In this document: piece by piece, positions 14,582 to 21,474 of the stretch
Layout: the number at the start of each line of letters is the position of its first letter
Numbering within the stretch: position 1 is the first letter of the stretch
Assembly (NCBI GenBank): GCA_937907715.1
Contig: CALERM010000066.1
Location: 1-21,474, forward strand
Source: an uncultured Clostridia bacterium
Lineage (GTDB): Bacteria > Bacillota > Clostridia > Oscillospirales > Oscillospiraceae
Length of the DNA stretch: 21,474 nucleotides
Direction of reading: 5' to 3'
Program-made: the position numbers and the translations under genes
The notes under the pieces: generated by a model
What the model saw: the letters and a program-made list of their open reading frames with translations, nothing else
Database searches by the model: none
What the model was told of the DNA's origin: nothing

Positions 14582-16409
14582 GACATACCTCCCGGATTTT
14601 ATCCCGCAGCGCCTGCGCGGTCAGCCCCGCCAGCGCATATAAATCCTGCATCGCGCCATGGCGGATGAAGCCGTCTCCCAGATTCTGCTTGCAGAAGTGT
14701 CCCGTGACGCCGCTTTGCAGCAGGTGCGCGAAAAGCGCATCGGCAACGCAGCCGCGATTGGACGCCTCTTCCACCACCAGCACCCGCCCGGTCTTGCGGC
14801 AGGACGCCTCGATTGCTGCAAAATCCAGCGGTGCAATCGTCGCAAGCTTCAACACCTCGACGGAAATGCCGTCCGTTTCGCAGCGTTCCGCCGCTTCCAG
14901 AACGGCGTTGATTGTCGTGCCGTAGGTGACGACGGTGCAGTCTGTGCCTTCTTTCAAAAGCGTCTGCGCTGTGTCTGCCTGATAGCTTCCCTCGCCGCCT
15001 CTTGGATAGCGCACGGCGACCGGACCCTTGTCCTTGAGCACCGCCTGCCGGAGCATGCGGCGAAGCTCTAAAAAGCTTGCGGGGCAGTAGATTTTCATAC
15101 CCGGCACCTGACGAAGATAGCCCACGTCAAACATGCCGTGGTGCGTTCTGCCGTCTTCTCCGACGAGACCTGCGCGGTCAACGCCCAGCACCACGTGCAG
15201 CTGCAACAGCGCCAGATCGTGCAGCAGCATATCAAACGAGCGCTGCAAAAACGTCGAGTAAATTGCGACCGCCGGAATGAGTCCCTGCTTTGCCATGCCG
15301 CACGCCATGGAAAGCGCATGCTCCTCGGCAATGCCAACATCAAAATACCGCTCGGGGCAGGTTTCCGAGAAGGTTTTCAGCCCCGTTCCGTCGCGCATGG
15401 CGGCGGTGATGGCGCAGACACGCGGGTTTTCCAGCGCAAGCTCCGTCAGCGTCTGCCCGAAGACATCGGAAAAGCACGGCTTGTGGACGGCACTGGCGCC
15501 CAACGCCGGGTCGAACTTTCCGACACCGTGGTATGCCGCCGGCATTTTTTCCGCCAGCTCATAGCCTTTTCCCTTTTTGGTGATCAGGTGCAGCAGCACC
15601 GGCTCATGCAGTGCCTTGGCAATTTTCAGAAGCTCCTCGACCTTCTGCACATCGTGCCCATCGACAGGACCGAGATAAGTAAAGCCGAGGCTGTCAAACA
15701 GATTGGTGCCCAGAACGCTTCTGCGGAAACGCTCTTTGAGCTTGTGGGTAAACTGATAGAGCTTCCTGCCGCCCGGAATCCTTGCCGTAAAGGCGCGGTA
15801 GCGCAGCTTGAAGCCCAGATAATCCGGACGCAGGCGAACCTTCGCCAGATGGCGGGAAATCGCGCCGACGTTCGGCGTGATGGACATGCCATTGTCGTTG
15901 AGAATCACAATCAAAGGCTCCCGGCTGGCGCCCGCGTTGTTGAGTCCCTCGTAGGCAAGACCGCCTGTGAGCGCGCCGTCTCCGACGAGGGCGATAACGC
16001 TGTAGTCCTGCTTTTCCAGCGTCCTGGCACGCGCCATGCCGAGCGCGACCGAGACCGCGTTGGAGGCATGCCCGGCGATAAACGCATCTGCGATGCTCTC
16101 TGACGGGTCCGGAAAGCCCGACATGCCGCCAAACTGGCGCAGCCTGTCAAAGCCTTCGGCGCGTCCGGTAAGCAGCTTGTGAACGTAGCTCTGATGACCG
16201 ACATCAAAGACAAGCCGGTCCTTTTTTGTGTCGAACACGCGCTCGATGGCAAGCGTTGTCTCCACAACGCCAAGATTCGACGCCAGATGCCCGCCGGTCC
16301 GGCTGACATGGCGAACCAGAAACTCGCGGATCTCCCGGCAAAGCTGCCCCTGTTCGGCGTCTGTCAACGCCAGAAGATCCGCTCTGGTATGAATTTTCTC
16401 TAAGATCAT
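14571..16409 (-). CDS. dxs: 1-deoxy-D-xylulose-5-phosphate synthase
   Basis: 612 residues, slightly shorter than E. coli Dxs (620). It condenses pyruvate with glyceraldehyde 3-phosphate, the first step of the MEP isoprenoid pathway, using thiamine diphosphate. Active-site His41 is in SRTGGHLASNLG, the ThDP/Mg motif is GDGALTGG with NDNG further on, and the general acid Glu is in DVGIAEEHALS. The third domain contains the LVVEEASNRGCVADAL region. It starts 27 nt after the membrane-protein gene and overlaps tlyA. With ispA on the far side of the RNA gene, it brackets the OLE locus with isoprenoid functions. Confidence 0.97.
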   Translation of the reverse strand: MILEKIHTRADLLALTDAEQGQLCREIREFLVRHVSRTGGHLASNLGVVETTLAIERVFDTKKDRLVFDVGHQSYVHKLLTGRAEGFDRLRQFGGMSGFPDPSESIADAFIAGHASNAVSVALGMARARTLEKQDYSVIALVGDGALTGGLAYEGLNNAGASREPLIVILNDNGMSITPNVGAISRHLAKVRLRPDYLGFKLRYRAFTARIPGGRKLYQFTHKLKERFRRSVLGTNLFDSLGFTYLGPVDGHDVQKVEELLKIAKALHEPVLLHLITKKGKGYELAEKMPAAYHGVGKFDPALGASAVHKPCFSDVFGQTLTELALENPRVCAITAAMRDGTGLKTFSETCPERYFDVGIAEEHALSMACGMAKQGLIPAVAIYSTFLQRSFDMLLHDLALLQLHVVLGVDRAGLVGEDGRTHHGMFDVGYLRQVPGMKIYCPASFLELRRMLRQAVLKDKGPVAVRYPRGGEGSYQADTAQTLLKEGTDCTVVTYGTTINAVLEAAERCETDGISVEVLKLATIAPLDFAAIEASCRKTGRVLVVEEASNRGCVADALFAHLLQSGVTGHFCKQNLGDGFIRHGAMQDLYALAGLTAQALRDKIREVCHEA

Positions 16410-16436
16410 ACGTACCTCATAGCCGCAACGCCCGCT

Positions 16437-17027
16437 TTACCGCCCGCGCTTCGGGCGGAGCTTTTCGGGAATGGTATGGAAAAAATGCAGAACCGTCGCC
16501 GCTGTACGAACGACGCTTGTACTGGAATCGATGGCAAAGGACTTGCCGCACGCCTTTCCGCCGACGGTCAGCCCCGCCGCCAGCGCCGACATGGCAAGCG
16601 TCAGGACGATCTCGCGCATGCCCGGATGCATCGCCAGCACGCGCGCGGCAATGGTCGCCGCGGCAGAGCCGGAAATAACGCCGCAGATATCGCCGATGAC
16701 GTCGTTGCAGAATGAAGAGACACGTCCGGCGTTCCGGATCAGCTTCAGCGCCTCCGGCGCTTCCGGCACCTTGCGCGACGCCATCGAGTGAAACGGCTTT
16801 TCGTCCGCCGCCGTTACCGCAACGCCGATGATATCAAATACAATACCGATGGCGATGATGCAGATGAGAATCACAAACGACACGCCGAGCGTCGCGCTTG
16901 AGAGTAAATTGGTCGATATGAGAGACATCACCGCCGAAATCAAGACGGTTATGAAAAAAATCGTGAGAATCCAGCGCCAGTCGGGACCTTGCCTCTTCGG
17001 CGCTTTTCCGCTTTTCTGCGCAGACAA
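16437..17027 (-). CDS. oapA: OLE-associated membrane protein OapA
   Basis: 196 residues with a basic N-terminus, clear hydrophobic segments at about 18-40 and 46-70, and two weaker ones at about 108-130 and 138-158. A DxxxD pair (D109 and D113 in NDVIGDICGVISG) and a charged loop TAADEKPFHSMASRKV (72-86) lie between the helices. Size, membrane topology and position match OapA, the protein that binds OLE RNA and recruits it to the membrane: it directly follows the large structured RNA and precedes dxs. I rely on synteny and layout and have not made an alignment. The reading frame opens with TTG (no ATG is available before residue 34), with AGGAG 9 nt upstream. A 9-bp direct repeat (ACAAATCGT on the + strand) brackets the ribosome site. 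Confidence 0.85.
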   Translation of the reverse strand: MSAQKSGKAPKRQGPDWRWILTIFFITVLISAVMSLISTNLLSSATLGVSFVILICIIAIGIVFDIIGVAVTAADEKPFHSMASRKVPEAPEALKLIRNAGRVSSFCNDVIGDICGVISGSAAATIAARVLAMHPGMREIVLTLAMSALAAGLTVGGKACGKSFAIDSSTSVVRTAATVLHFFHTIPEKLRPKRGR

Positions 17028-17097
17028 ATCGTTTTTCTCCTACAAATCGTCAGATTTATTTGCAATCTTGATGGCGGCAGATCTGGTTAATCTTACG

Positions 17098-17729
17098 GCT
17101 TAGGTCGGGTTTGTTTTCCACCCGGGCAGCCTCCCGTCGCCGAAGAGGCGGTTTCCCTTTCATGCCCGAGCCGGCTCGTTGCCGATGCCGGTACCCGATT
17201 GCCACTGAGTCCGTACCGCAATCCCAGATCTGCCCTTTCGACAGCCTAGGTGATTTCCACAACAGCTTTCTTCCGGTTCTAATCCTCTTTTGCAGACAGT
17301 GTTTCCAGGACGCACGTTGTGCCGCCGCGCGGGCGGTCTTGCGCGCCTTTCCCCGAGCTATCCACGCAAGGCAGGCTACGCTGCACACAGCGTTCACGGC
17401 GTAAAAGCCGGGTAGCACCGCAATGCAGGTTCAAGCCGGTACCGTACAGCAGTCGTTTAGACCGCAAAGGGAGTACGCCGCTGCACGAGATCCGGTCTCC
17501 ACAGCGAGCGGGTCGCTCATTTCATGCCATTGAAACGCGCCCGACCGCCGCAGGCAAAGTTGCCTCCCCCCAGCATCCACCCCAGACTGGGCGTAAGAAG
17601 CAGACACCAGAGGCTTCATAGATGTGCCCTTTAAAGGATTTTTAGGCCCTTCCTCGAAACCGGCAGGCTGACTAGGATACTGCGCCATCGTCGCCGCGCG
17701 GAAGGCAAAGGCGCCAAGCCGCGCAGGCT
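17098..17729 (-). ncRNA. ole: OLE RNA (Ornate Large Extremophilic RNA)
   Basis: About 630 nt between ispA and the OapA gene with no convincing ORF, dense in GC-rich inverted repeats. Near the 5' end GCGCGG pairs with CCGCGC. Further on, AGGCA and UGCCU close an ACUU loop in GGGAGGCAACUUUGCCUGC. Towards the 3' end GAUUGC pairs with GCAAUC around GGUACGGACUCAGUG, and CGAGCCGGCUCG is self-complementary. OLE RNAs are about 600 nt and lie in Bacillota in the order xseA-xseB-ispA-OLE-oapA-dxs, exactly as here. Known OLE RNAs form a membrane RNP with OapA and are linked to tolerance of ethanol, cold and raised magnesium. The 5' end is inferred from the promoter. The 3' end is uncertain: an 11-nt complement of an internal segment lies at 17076-17086, so the RNA may extend further. 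No U-run terminator follows, so the RNA is probably processed from, or read through into, the oapA-dxs message. The call rests on synteny, size and structure, not on a covariance-model hit. Confidence 0.9.
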
Positions 17730-17735
17730 CCGCAT

Positions 17736-17764
17736 ATTATACCATGAATTCAATGCATATACAA
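17736..17764 (-). promoter_or_regulatory. Promoter of the OLE RNA
   Basis: On the minus strand a perfect -10 TATAAT (17736-17741) carries a TGN extension. It is separated by 17 bp from TTGTAT (17759-17764), a moderate -35. Predicted start is near 17729. Its strength and its place after the ispA terminator suggest that the RNA is produced independently of the upstream operon. Confidence 0.85.
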
Positions 17765-17796
17765 GCCGATATTCAATAATATTCTATGAATGCAGC

Positions 17797-18050
17797 AGCA
17801 AAAAGGACCGCAGTCTGTTGACGGCGATCCTTTCGTATTTTAGAAGCCTCGCAGAGTTTCGCCCCGCAGGGCGAAATAAAATGAAAATCCATATTATCCG
17901 GCGGCTTTGCCGACCGGACAGGACAGCCGTTAGCGGTTTTACCGCTTACGGATGTCGCGTACTCCTTGCGGGTAAACATACTGCTCACCTCGCAAGTGTG
18001 GAAATTTTGCGCAACGCGCAAAATTTATGCGCGCAGTCGAGGCGCAATCT
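17797..18050. repeat. Cluster of consecutive inverted repeats, possible interspersed repeat element
   Basis: The gap between ispA and the OLE promoter holds at least five strong dyads one after another. They are AAAGGA/TCCTTT arms at 17802-17833, TTTCGCCC/GGGCGAAA at 17857-17876, TCCGG/CCGGA at 17897-17918, CCGTTAGCGGT/ACCGCTTACGG (one mismatch) at 17927-17951, and the perfect AAATTTTGCGC/GCGCAAAATTT at 18002-18026. A weaker CTTGCG/CGCAAG pair encloses 17965-17996. An 82-codon minus-strand frame (17773-18021) passes through, but its codons are shaped by the hairpins and it has no clear ribosome site. It reads like the short hypothetical proteins I associate with intergenic repeats in Oscillospiraceae; I could not verify this. 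Confidence 0.55.
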
Positions 18051-18054
18051 CTTT

Positions 18055-18080
18055 GACAAAAAAGCGGCAGCTTTTTTGTC
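18055..18080 (-). terminator. Probable intrinsic terminator of the nusB-ispA operon
   Basis: A perfect 11-bp dyad GACAAAAAAGC/GCTTTTTTGTC with a 4-nt loop sits 4 nt after the ispA stop codon on the minus strand. The T run is inside the right arm, as in A/T-paired terminators that can work in both directions. Confidence 0.75.
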
Positions 18081-18084
18081 AGCG

Positions 18085-18951
18085 TCAGCACTCGCGGATG
18101 GCAAGCTTCATCGAAAGCTCCTTTAAAAATTCGGAATCTTCAAACACGCCGAGCGCCTCGATCGATTTCTGCGTTTCCTTTTCGATGAGCTTCGAGCAGG
18201 CGCCTACGCCGTAGAGCCGCACGAACGTATTCTTATTCTCGTCCATCCCGGTCGCCTTGCCCATTTTTCCGGCGTCGCCGAGCACGTCCAGCATATCGTC
18301 TCTGGTCTGGAACGCAAGACCAAGCGCCTGCGCGTAGCGGTCTGCCGCATCCATCTGCTCCTGCGTGCCGCCCGCGGCAATCACGCCAAGCTGGCAGGCT
18401 GCGGAAATGAGCGCCCCTGTTTTGAGGCGGTGGACATTGTAAATCTCTTCTTCCGTCAGAACCAGCCGCTCGCCCGCGAGGTCCAGCACCTGCCCGCCGA
18501 CCATGCCGCATTCTCCCGCGCGCTGCGCCAGAAGCGCCACAGCCTTTCCGATTCTGTCTGCCGGAAGCTCTGCCTTTGCAAGAGACCCGAACGCCGCCGT
18601 TAACAGCGCGTCGCCTGCCAGCACTGCGTTTGCCTCGCCGAAGACCTTGTGGTTCGTAAGTCTGCCGCGGCGGTAGTCGTCGTTGTCCATGCAGGGAAGA
18701 TCATCGTGAATCAGACTGTAGGTATGAACCATCTCGATTGCCGCCGCAAACGGCATTGCCTTTTCTGTCTCGCCCCCGCAGATCCGGCAGAATTCCAGCA
18801 CCAGAATCGGGCGGATGCGCTTGCCGCCGGCAAGAAGACTGTAGCGCATGGCGTCAAACAGCTGCTTCTGCGGCGCGTCTTCCGTAAAGAGCGTTTGCAG
18901 ATACGCTTCTACGGTTTTCTGATAGCCTTCCATCACATCTTTAAACGTCAT
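18085..18951 (-). CDS. ispA: Polyprenyl (farnesyl) diphosphate synthase
   Basis: 288 residues from the chosen start. A trans-prenyltransferase that condenses isopentenyl diphosphate with allylic diphosphates, probably to farnesyl diphosphate. The first Asp-rich motif is DDLPCMD (D83, D84, D89) in the form typical of bacterial FPP synthases. The second is DDMLD in FQTRDDMLDVLGD, and GGKRIRP binds diphosphate. I chose the ATG at 18951, which overlaps the xseB stop by 11 nt and has GGAG 10 nt upstream. An ATG at 18960 is also possible but sits too close to that GGAG. Geranylgeranyl specificity cannot be ruled out from sequence alone. Confidence 0.93.
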   Translation of the reverse strand: MTFKDVMEGYQKTVEAYLQTLFTEDAPQKQLFDAMRYSLLAGGKRIRPILVLEFCRICGGETEKAMPFAAAIEMVHTYSLIHDDLPCMDNDDYRRGRLTNHKVFGEANAVLAGDALLTAAFGSLAKAELPADRIGKAVALLAQRAGECGMVGGQVLDLAGERLVLTEEEIYNVHRLKTGALISAACQLGVIAAGGTQEQMDAADRYAQALGLAFQTRDDMLDVLGDAGKMGKATGMDENKNTFVRLYGVGACSKLIEKETQKSIEALGVFEDSEFLKELSMKLAIREC

Positions 18952-19177
18952 CTCGTTCATACTCCGTTTCTGCCGGTGTGCCATCGGCGGTTTTCATCAG
19001 CTTCACGACCTCCAGCTCCGCCTCGTCGAGCAGCTTGCCGCAGGTGTCTACCAGTGCCGTGCCCTCCTGAAAAAGCTTGAGCGCATCCTCCAGCGGCACA
19101 TTCCCCTGCTCAAGCTGGCGGACAATTTCGTCAAGTCTCGTGATCGACTGTTCAAAGCTCTGTGATTTCTTCGCCAT
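18941..19177 (-). CDS. xseB: Exodeoxyribonuclease VII small subunit
   Basis: 78 residues, the typical size. The conserved SFEQSITRLDEIVRQLEQGN, then PLEDALKLFQEG segment makes the helical hairpin that coats the XseA stalk. The C-terminus is acidic. Its start lies inside the last 26 nt of xseA, with AGGAGG about 6 nt upstream, as expected for coupled synthesis of the two subunits of this single-strand-specific nuclease. Confidence 0.95.
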   Translation of the reverse strand: MAKKSQSFEQSITRLDEIVRQLEQGNVPLEDALKLFQEGTALVDTCGKLLDEAELEVVKLMKTADGTPAETEYERDDV

Positions 19178-20384
19178 TGCGTTCCTCCTGGATTTGCGTC
19201 ACGGAAGCGGTAAGTCTCCCCTGATGCAGTTTTATGTCAACTTGATCTCCGATTTGCACCTGCGCCGCGCGCTGCACCACACGTCCGTCCGAGGTCAAAA
19301 CCACGCTGTAGCCGCGCGCAAGGACCTTGAGCGGGCTCAGTGCGTCGAGCTTCGCCGTCAGATGAATGAAGCGCTGCTTCTGTCCTGCCAGATTCCGCTG
19401 CGCCGCCGCGCCGAGACGCTGCGCGCTGTGATCCAGCAGCAGACGTTTTTCGTTTACATAATTGATTGGTGATTGCAGCACCCGACGGCTTTTCAATCCG
19501 TCGAGCGTTTTCCGGTCGAGCTTGAGCTGCTTCTGCATTGCCTGCGCCATGCGCGTCTGCGCAGACAGAAGGTACGCGCGCAGATCGTTCTGATCCGGCG
19601 CGACAAGCTCTGCCGCATTCGACGGCGTCGCCGCGCGCACATCGGCGACAAAGTCCGAAATTGTCACGTCCGGCTCATGTCCGACGGCGCTGACAACCGG
19701 GATTTCGGATGCGAAAATCGCCCGCGCCACGCGTTCGTCGTTGAACGCCCAGAGGTCCTCCATCGAACCGCCGCCGCGCCCGGTGATGATTACGTCTGCA
19801 ACGCGATATTTATTTGCATACCGGATGGCGCCCGCAATCTCCGCCGGCGCTTCCTGTCCCTGCACGCGCACGGGAAGAATCACGACCTTGCTCAAAGGGT
19901 AGCGTTTTCCCAGAATGCGCAGCATGTCCATGATCGCCGCGCCCGCGCCGGAGGTAATGATTGCAATGCAATGCGGAAACGGCGGCAGCGGCTTTTTATA
20001 CTGCGCATCGAACAGTCCCTCGGTTGACAGCTTTCGCTTGAGCTGCTCAAACGCGACATACAGATCGCCTACGCCGTCGGGCGTCAGGTCATCACAATAC
20101 AGCTGATATGCGCCGTCGCGCGGGAAGACCGTAATACGCCCCATCGCCAGCACCTTCATGCCGTTTTCCGGGCGGAAGCGCAGCCTTGCCGCGCTGGAAC
20201 GGAACATCACACAGCGCAGCGCGCCGCCCGCGTCCTTGAGGGTAAAATAGTGATGTCCTGAAGGGTAGATTTTATAGTTGCTCAGCTCGCCGCGAATGCA
20301 AAGCCCCGCGAGAAGCTCGTCGTCGTCCATGAGATTTTTGATATACTCATTGACCTGACTGACGTCTAAAATCTGTCTTTCCAT
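19152..20384 (-). CDS. xseA: Exodeoxyribonuclease VII large subunit
   Basis: 410 residues from the ATG at 20384 (AAGGGG about 8 nt upstream). The N-terminal OB fold (about 1-100, with VSQVNEYIKNLMDDDE and the SGHHYFTLKD strand) binds single-stranded DNA. The catalytic domain carries the family hallmarks GRGGGSMEDLWAFNDE and VGHEPDVTISDFVADVRAATPSNAAEL. A long coiled-coil stalk follows, and the C-terminal ARGYSVVL strand closes the protein. It degrades single-stranded DNA from both ends. It begins 2 nt after the stop of the M22 gene. Confidence 0.96.
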   Translation of the reverse strand: MERQILDVSQVNEYIKNLMDDDELLAGLCIRGELSNYKIYPSGHHYFTLKDAGGALRCVMFRSSAARLRFRPENGMKVLAMGRITVFPRDGAYQLYCDDLTPDGVGDLYVAFEQLKRKLSTEGLFDAQYKKPLPPFPHCIAIITSGAGAAIMDMLRILGKRYPLSKVVILPVRVQGQEAPAEIAGAIRYANKYRVADVIITGRGGGSMEDLWAFNDERVARAIFASEIPVVSAVGHEPDVTISDFVADVRAATPSNAAELVAPDQNDLRAYLLSAQTRMAQAMQKQLKLDRKTLDGLKSRRVLQSPINYVNEKRLLLDHSAQRLGAAAQRNLAGQKQRFIHLTAKLDALSPLKVLARGYSVVLTSDGRVVQRAAQVQIGDQVDIKLHQGRLTASVTQIQEERNGEEITEL

Positions 20385-20386
20385 GC

Positions 20387-21307
20387 TTACACCCCTTGCA
20401 GCCATGTCAGAACGGCGACGCCCATGGCGTTGTCGGTGGAAAACTCGGGCGGCGAGAAAACCGCGTCAAAGCCCACGCACGACTGCCGCAGCTGCGCATT
20501 GGACGCAACGCCGCCGGAGAAGACCACCGGAAAGCCCGGATACTGCTTCAGCGCCTCGCGCGTGACCGAGACGATGCATGAGCAGACGCAGTTGAGCACA
20601 TACTTTGCCGTGTCTTCCGGGCTGTTCGTCGTTTCGTAGAATGCATGCATTTTATTTTCCAGACCGGAAAACGAAAACGTCAGCCCGTTCAGCTTGACCT
20701 TGAAACGCTCTTTGCAATCGGACTCCCGACTGAGCCGGTCGATTTCCCTGCCGGACGGAAAGCGCAGCCCGAGCGTATTTCCGGTCCGGTCAATGAGCTG
20801 CCCGGCGGAAATGTCCTGCGTGCCGCCGATTTTTTCGGCATTCACGTTTTTATTTCCTGGCGTTACGAGCAAAAGCTCCGTCGTTCCGCCGGACAGGTGC
20901 CACGCCAGATGCGGCGTATCCATCAGGTCCATGCGGTTCGACGACCAGCAGGCGGCGGCAATGTGCCCCTGCTGATGGGAAAACGCATAAAACGGAACGT
21001 CCAGAACCGTCGCCAGATTCTGCGCCTGGCTGGACCCCGCCAGAAAGCAGGGCATATACGACCCTTGGACGGCTCTTGGTCTGGTCGATGCGCCGACAGC
21101 GCGGATTTCGTCTCTCGAAATCTCCGCAAAAAGCTTCTCGATCAGCTCCGGCAGGCGCTTGACATGGGAAAACAGCGCGTCGGACTGCCGAAGCCCCAGC
21201 TCTCCTTCCCGGACATCCAAAAGACGTGAGCAGTTTTTACCGCTCACGCCGTCAAATGCAGCCGCAGAGGTGGTGTAGTTGCTGGTATCCAGCCCCAGAA
21301 CCATCAT
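20387..21307 (-). CDS. TsaD/Kae1-like peptidase M22 family protein (paralogue)
   Basis: 306 residues, about 30 shorter than true TsaD, the t6A tRNA-modification ATPase. It keeps the ASKHA fold features: LGLDTSNYTTSAAA at the start, the metal-binding HxxxH as HQQGH (111-115), SGGVASN near 264 and the metal-ligand Asp in STDNAMG (290-296). The canonical SGGHT loop is SGGTT here. It probably belongs to the clostridial M22 paralogue group often annotated as O-sialoglycoprotein endopeptidase and found beside xseA. Its biochemical role is not established, and a true TsaD is probably encoded elsewhere. Its ATG overlaps the nusB stop by 4 nt (ATGA). Confidence 0.85.
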   Translation of the reverse strand: MMVLGLDTSNYTTSAAAFDGVSGKNCSRLLDVREGELGLRQSDALFSHVKRLPELIEKLFAEISRDEIRAVGASTRPRAVQGSYMPCFLAGSSQAQNLATVLDVPFYAFSHQQGHIAAACWSSNRMDLMDTPHLAWHLSGGTTELLLVTPGNKNVNAEKIGGTQDISAGQLIDRTGNTLGLRFPSGREIDRLSRESDCKERFKVKLNGLTFSFSGLENKMHAFYETTNSPEDTAKYVLNCVCSCIVSVTREALKQYPGFPVVFSGGVASNAQLRQSCVGFDAVFSPPEFSTDNAMGVAVLTWLQGV

Positions 21308-21474
21308 TGCGCCAGCCCCTCCCGGGCGTATTTCCCGAGGATGCCGTTGACAAAGGACACCACATCCTCGTCCTCATATTTTCTTGTCAGCTCCACAGCC
21401 TCGCTGATGGCGGCGGCGATGGGGACATCGTCTGCATGCTCGCACTCGTACATGGCGACCTCCATGACCGCGAC
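21304..21474 (-). CDS. nusB: Transcription antitermination protein NusB, C-terminal part
   Basis: Only the last 56 codons are inside the window; the start lies beyond the right edge. The residues VAVMEVAMYECEHADDVPI, then the AAAISEAVELTRKYED and SFVNGILGKYAREG segments are the well-known end of NusB, which with NusE binds boxA RNA and promotes rRNA transcription. It overlaps the next gene by 4 nt, and nusB next to xseA is a standard order in Bacillota. Confidence 0.9.
   Translation of the reverse strand, partial: VAVMEVAMYECEHADDVPIAAAISEAVELTRKYEDEDVVSFVNGILGKYAREGLAQ

Noticed and set aside
17410..17425. CGGGTAGCACCGCA on the + strand resembles a T-box core
   Set aside because: It is antisense to OLE, has no stem I, specifier or terminator around it, and no + strand gene follows.
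17056..17688. Minus-strand open frames of 120 and 85 codons inside the OLE interval
   Set aside because: They lie wholly within the structured RNA, lack ribosome sites, and do not resemble proteins; the synteny explains the stretch as ncRNA.
17068..17729. RNase P RNA, tmRNA or 6S RNA as alternatives for the large structured RNA
   Set aside because: I could not find the RNase P core sequences, a tmRNA tag frame with a tRNA-like end, or the 6S open bubble; length and gene order fit OLE.

Overview
The window looks like a piece of chromosome from a GC-rich, probably spore-forming anaerobe of the Clostridia, most likely an Oscillospirales gut-type lineage. This is an inference from four things: the nusB-xseA-xseB-ispA-dxs-tlyA-argR-recN gene order, a sporulation-type amidase (CwlD), a tyrosyl T-box leader, and a BlaR1-like sensor with the large ectodomain common in that group. 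Every coding gene lies on the minus strand, so the window reads biologically from right (21474) to left (1).

Right half (21474 to 10722): one long housekeeping cluster. It runs nusB (cut by the window edge), a TsaD/Kae1-like M22 paralogue, xseA, xseB and ispA. Next come an ispA terminator, a block of back-to-back hairpins and a strong stand-alone promoter. That promoter drives a gene-free, highly structured stretch of about 630 nt, followed by a small multi-pass membrane protein, dxs, tlyA, NAD kinase, argR and recN. The gene-free stretch sits exactly where OLE (Ornate Large Extremophilic) RNA is found in Bacillota: between ispA and the gene for its membrane partner OapA, next to dxs. I therefore call it an OLE RNA with OapA. 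This is the standout system in the window: a very large bacterial ncRNA that forms a membrane-associated RNP, embedded between two isoprenoid genes. Genes in the cluster overlap or abut by a few bases, which suggests coupled translation.

Middle (10725 to 6354): a tyrosine T-box leader with UAC specifier controls tyrS. Its promoter begins inside the recN stop codon. After the tyrS terminator comes a cwlD-radA-HD hydrolase operon with its own extended -10 promoter, ending in a terminator that overlaps the last stop codon.

Left end (6330 to 1): a self-contained three-gene regulatory cassette. It encodes a solute-binding-like lipoprotein, a BlaI/MecI/CopY repressor, and a 1212-residue BlaR1-like M56 metalloprotease sensor. 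The sensor ectodomain ends in a divergent phosphodiester-glycosidase (NAGPA) domain in place of the usual penicillin-binding domain. The promoter carries three TACANNTGTA-type operators spaced 31-32 bp apart, that is, on one helix face. This fits autoregulation by the BlaI homologue and proteolytic induction by the sensor. The inducer is unknown. The glycosidase domain and the lipoprotein suggest an envelope glycan or a sugar-phosphate ligand rather than a beta-lactam.

I saw no tRNA, rRNA, CRISPR, transposase or prophage genes.
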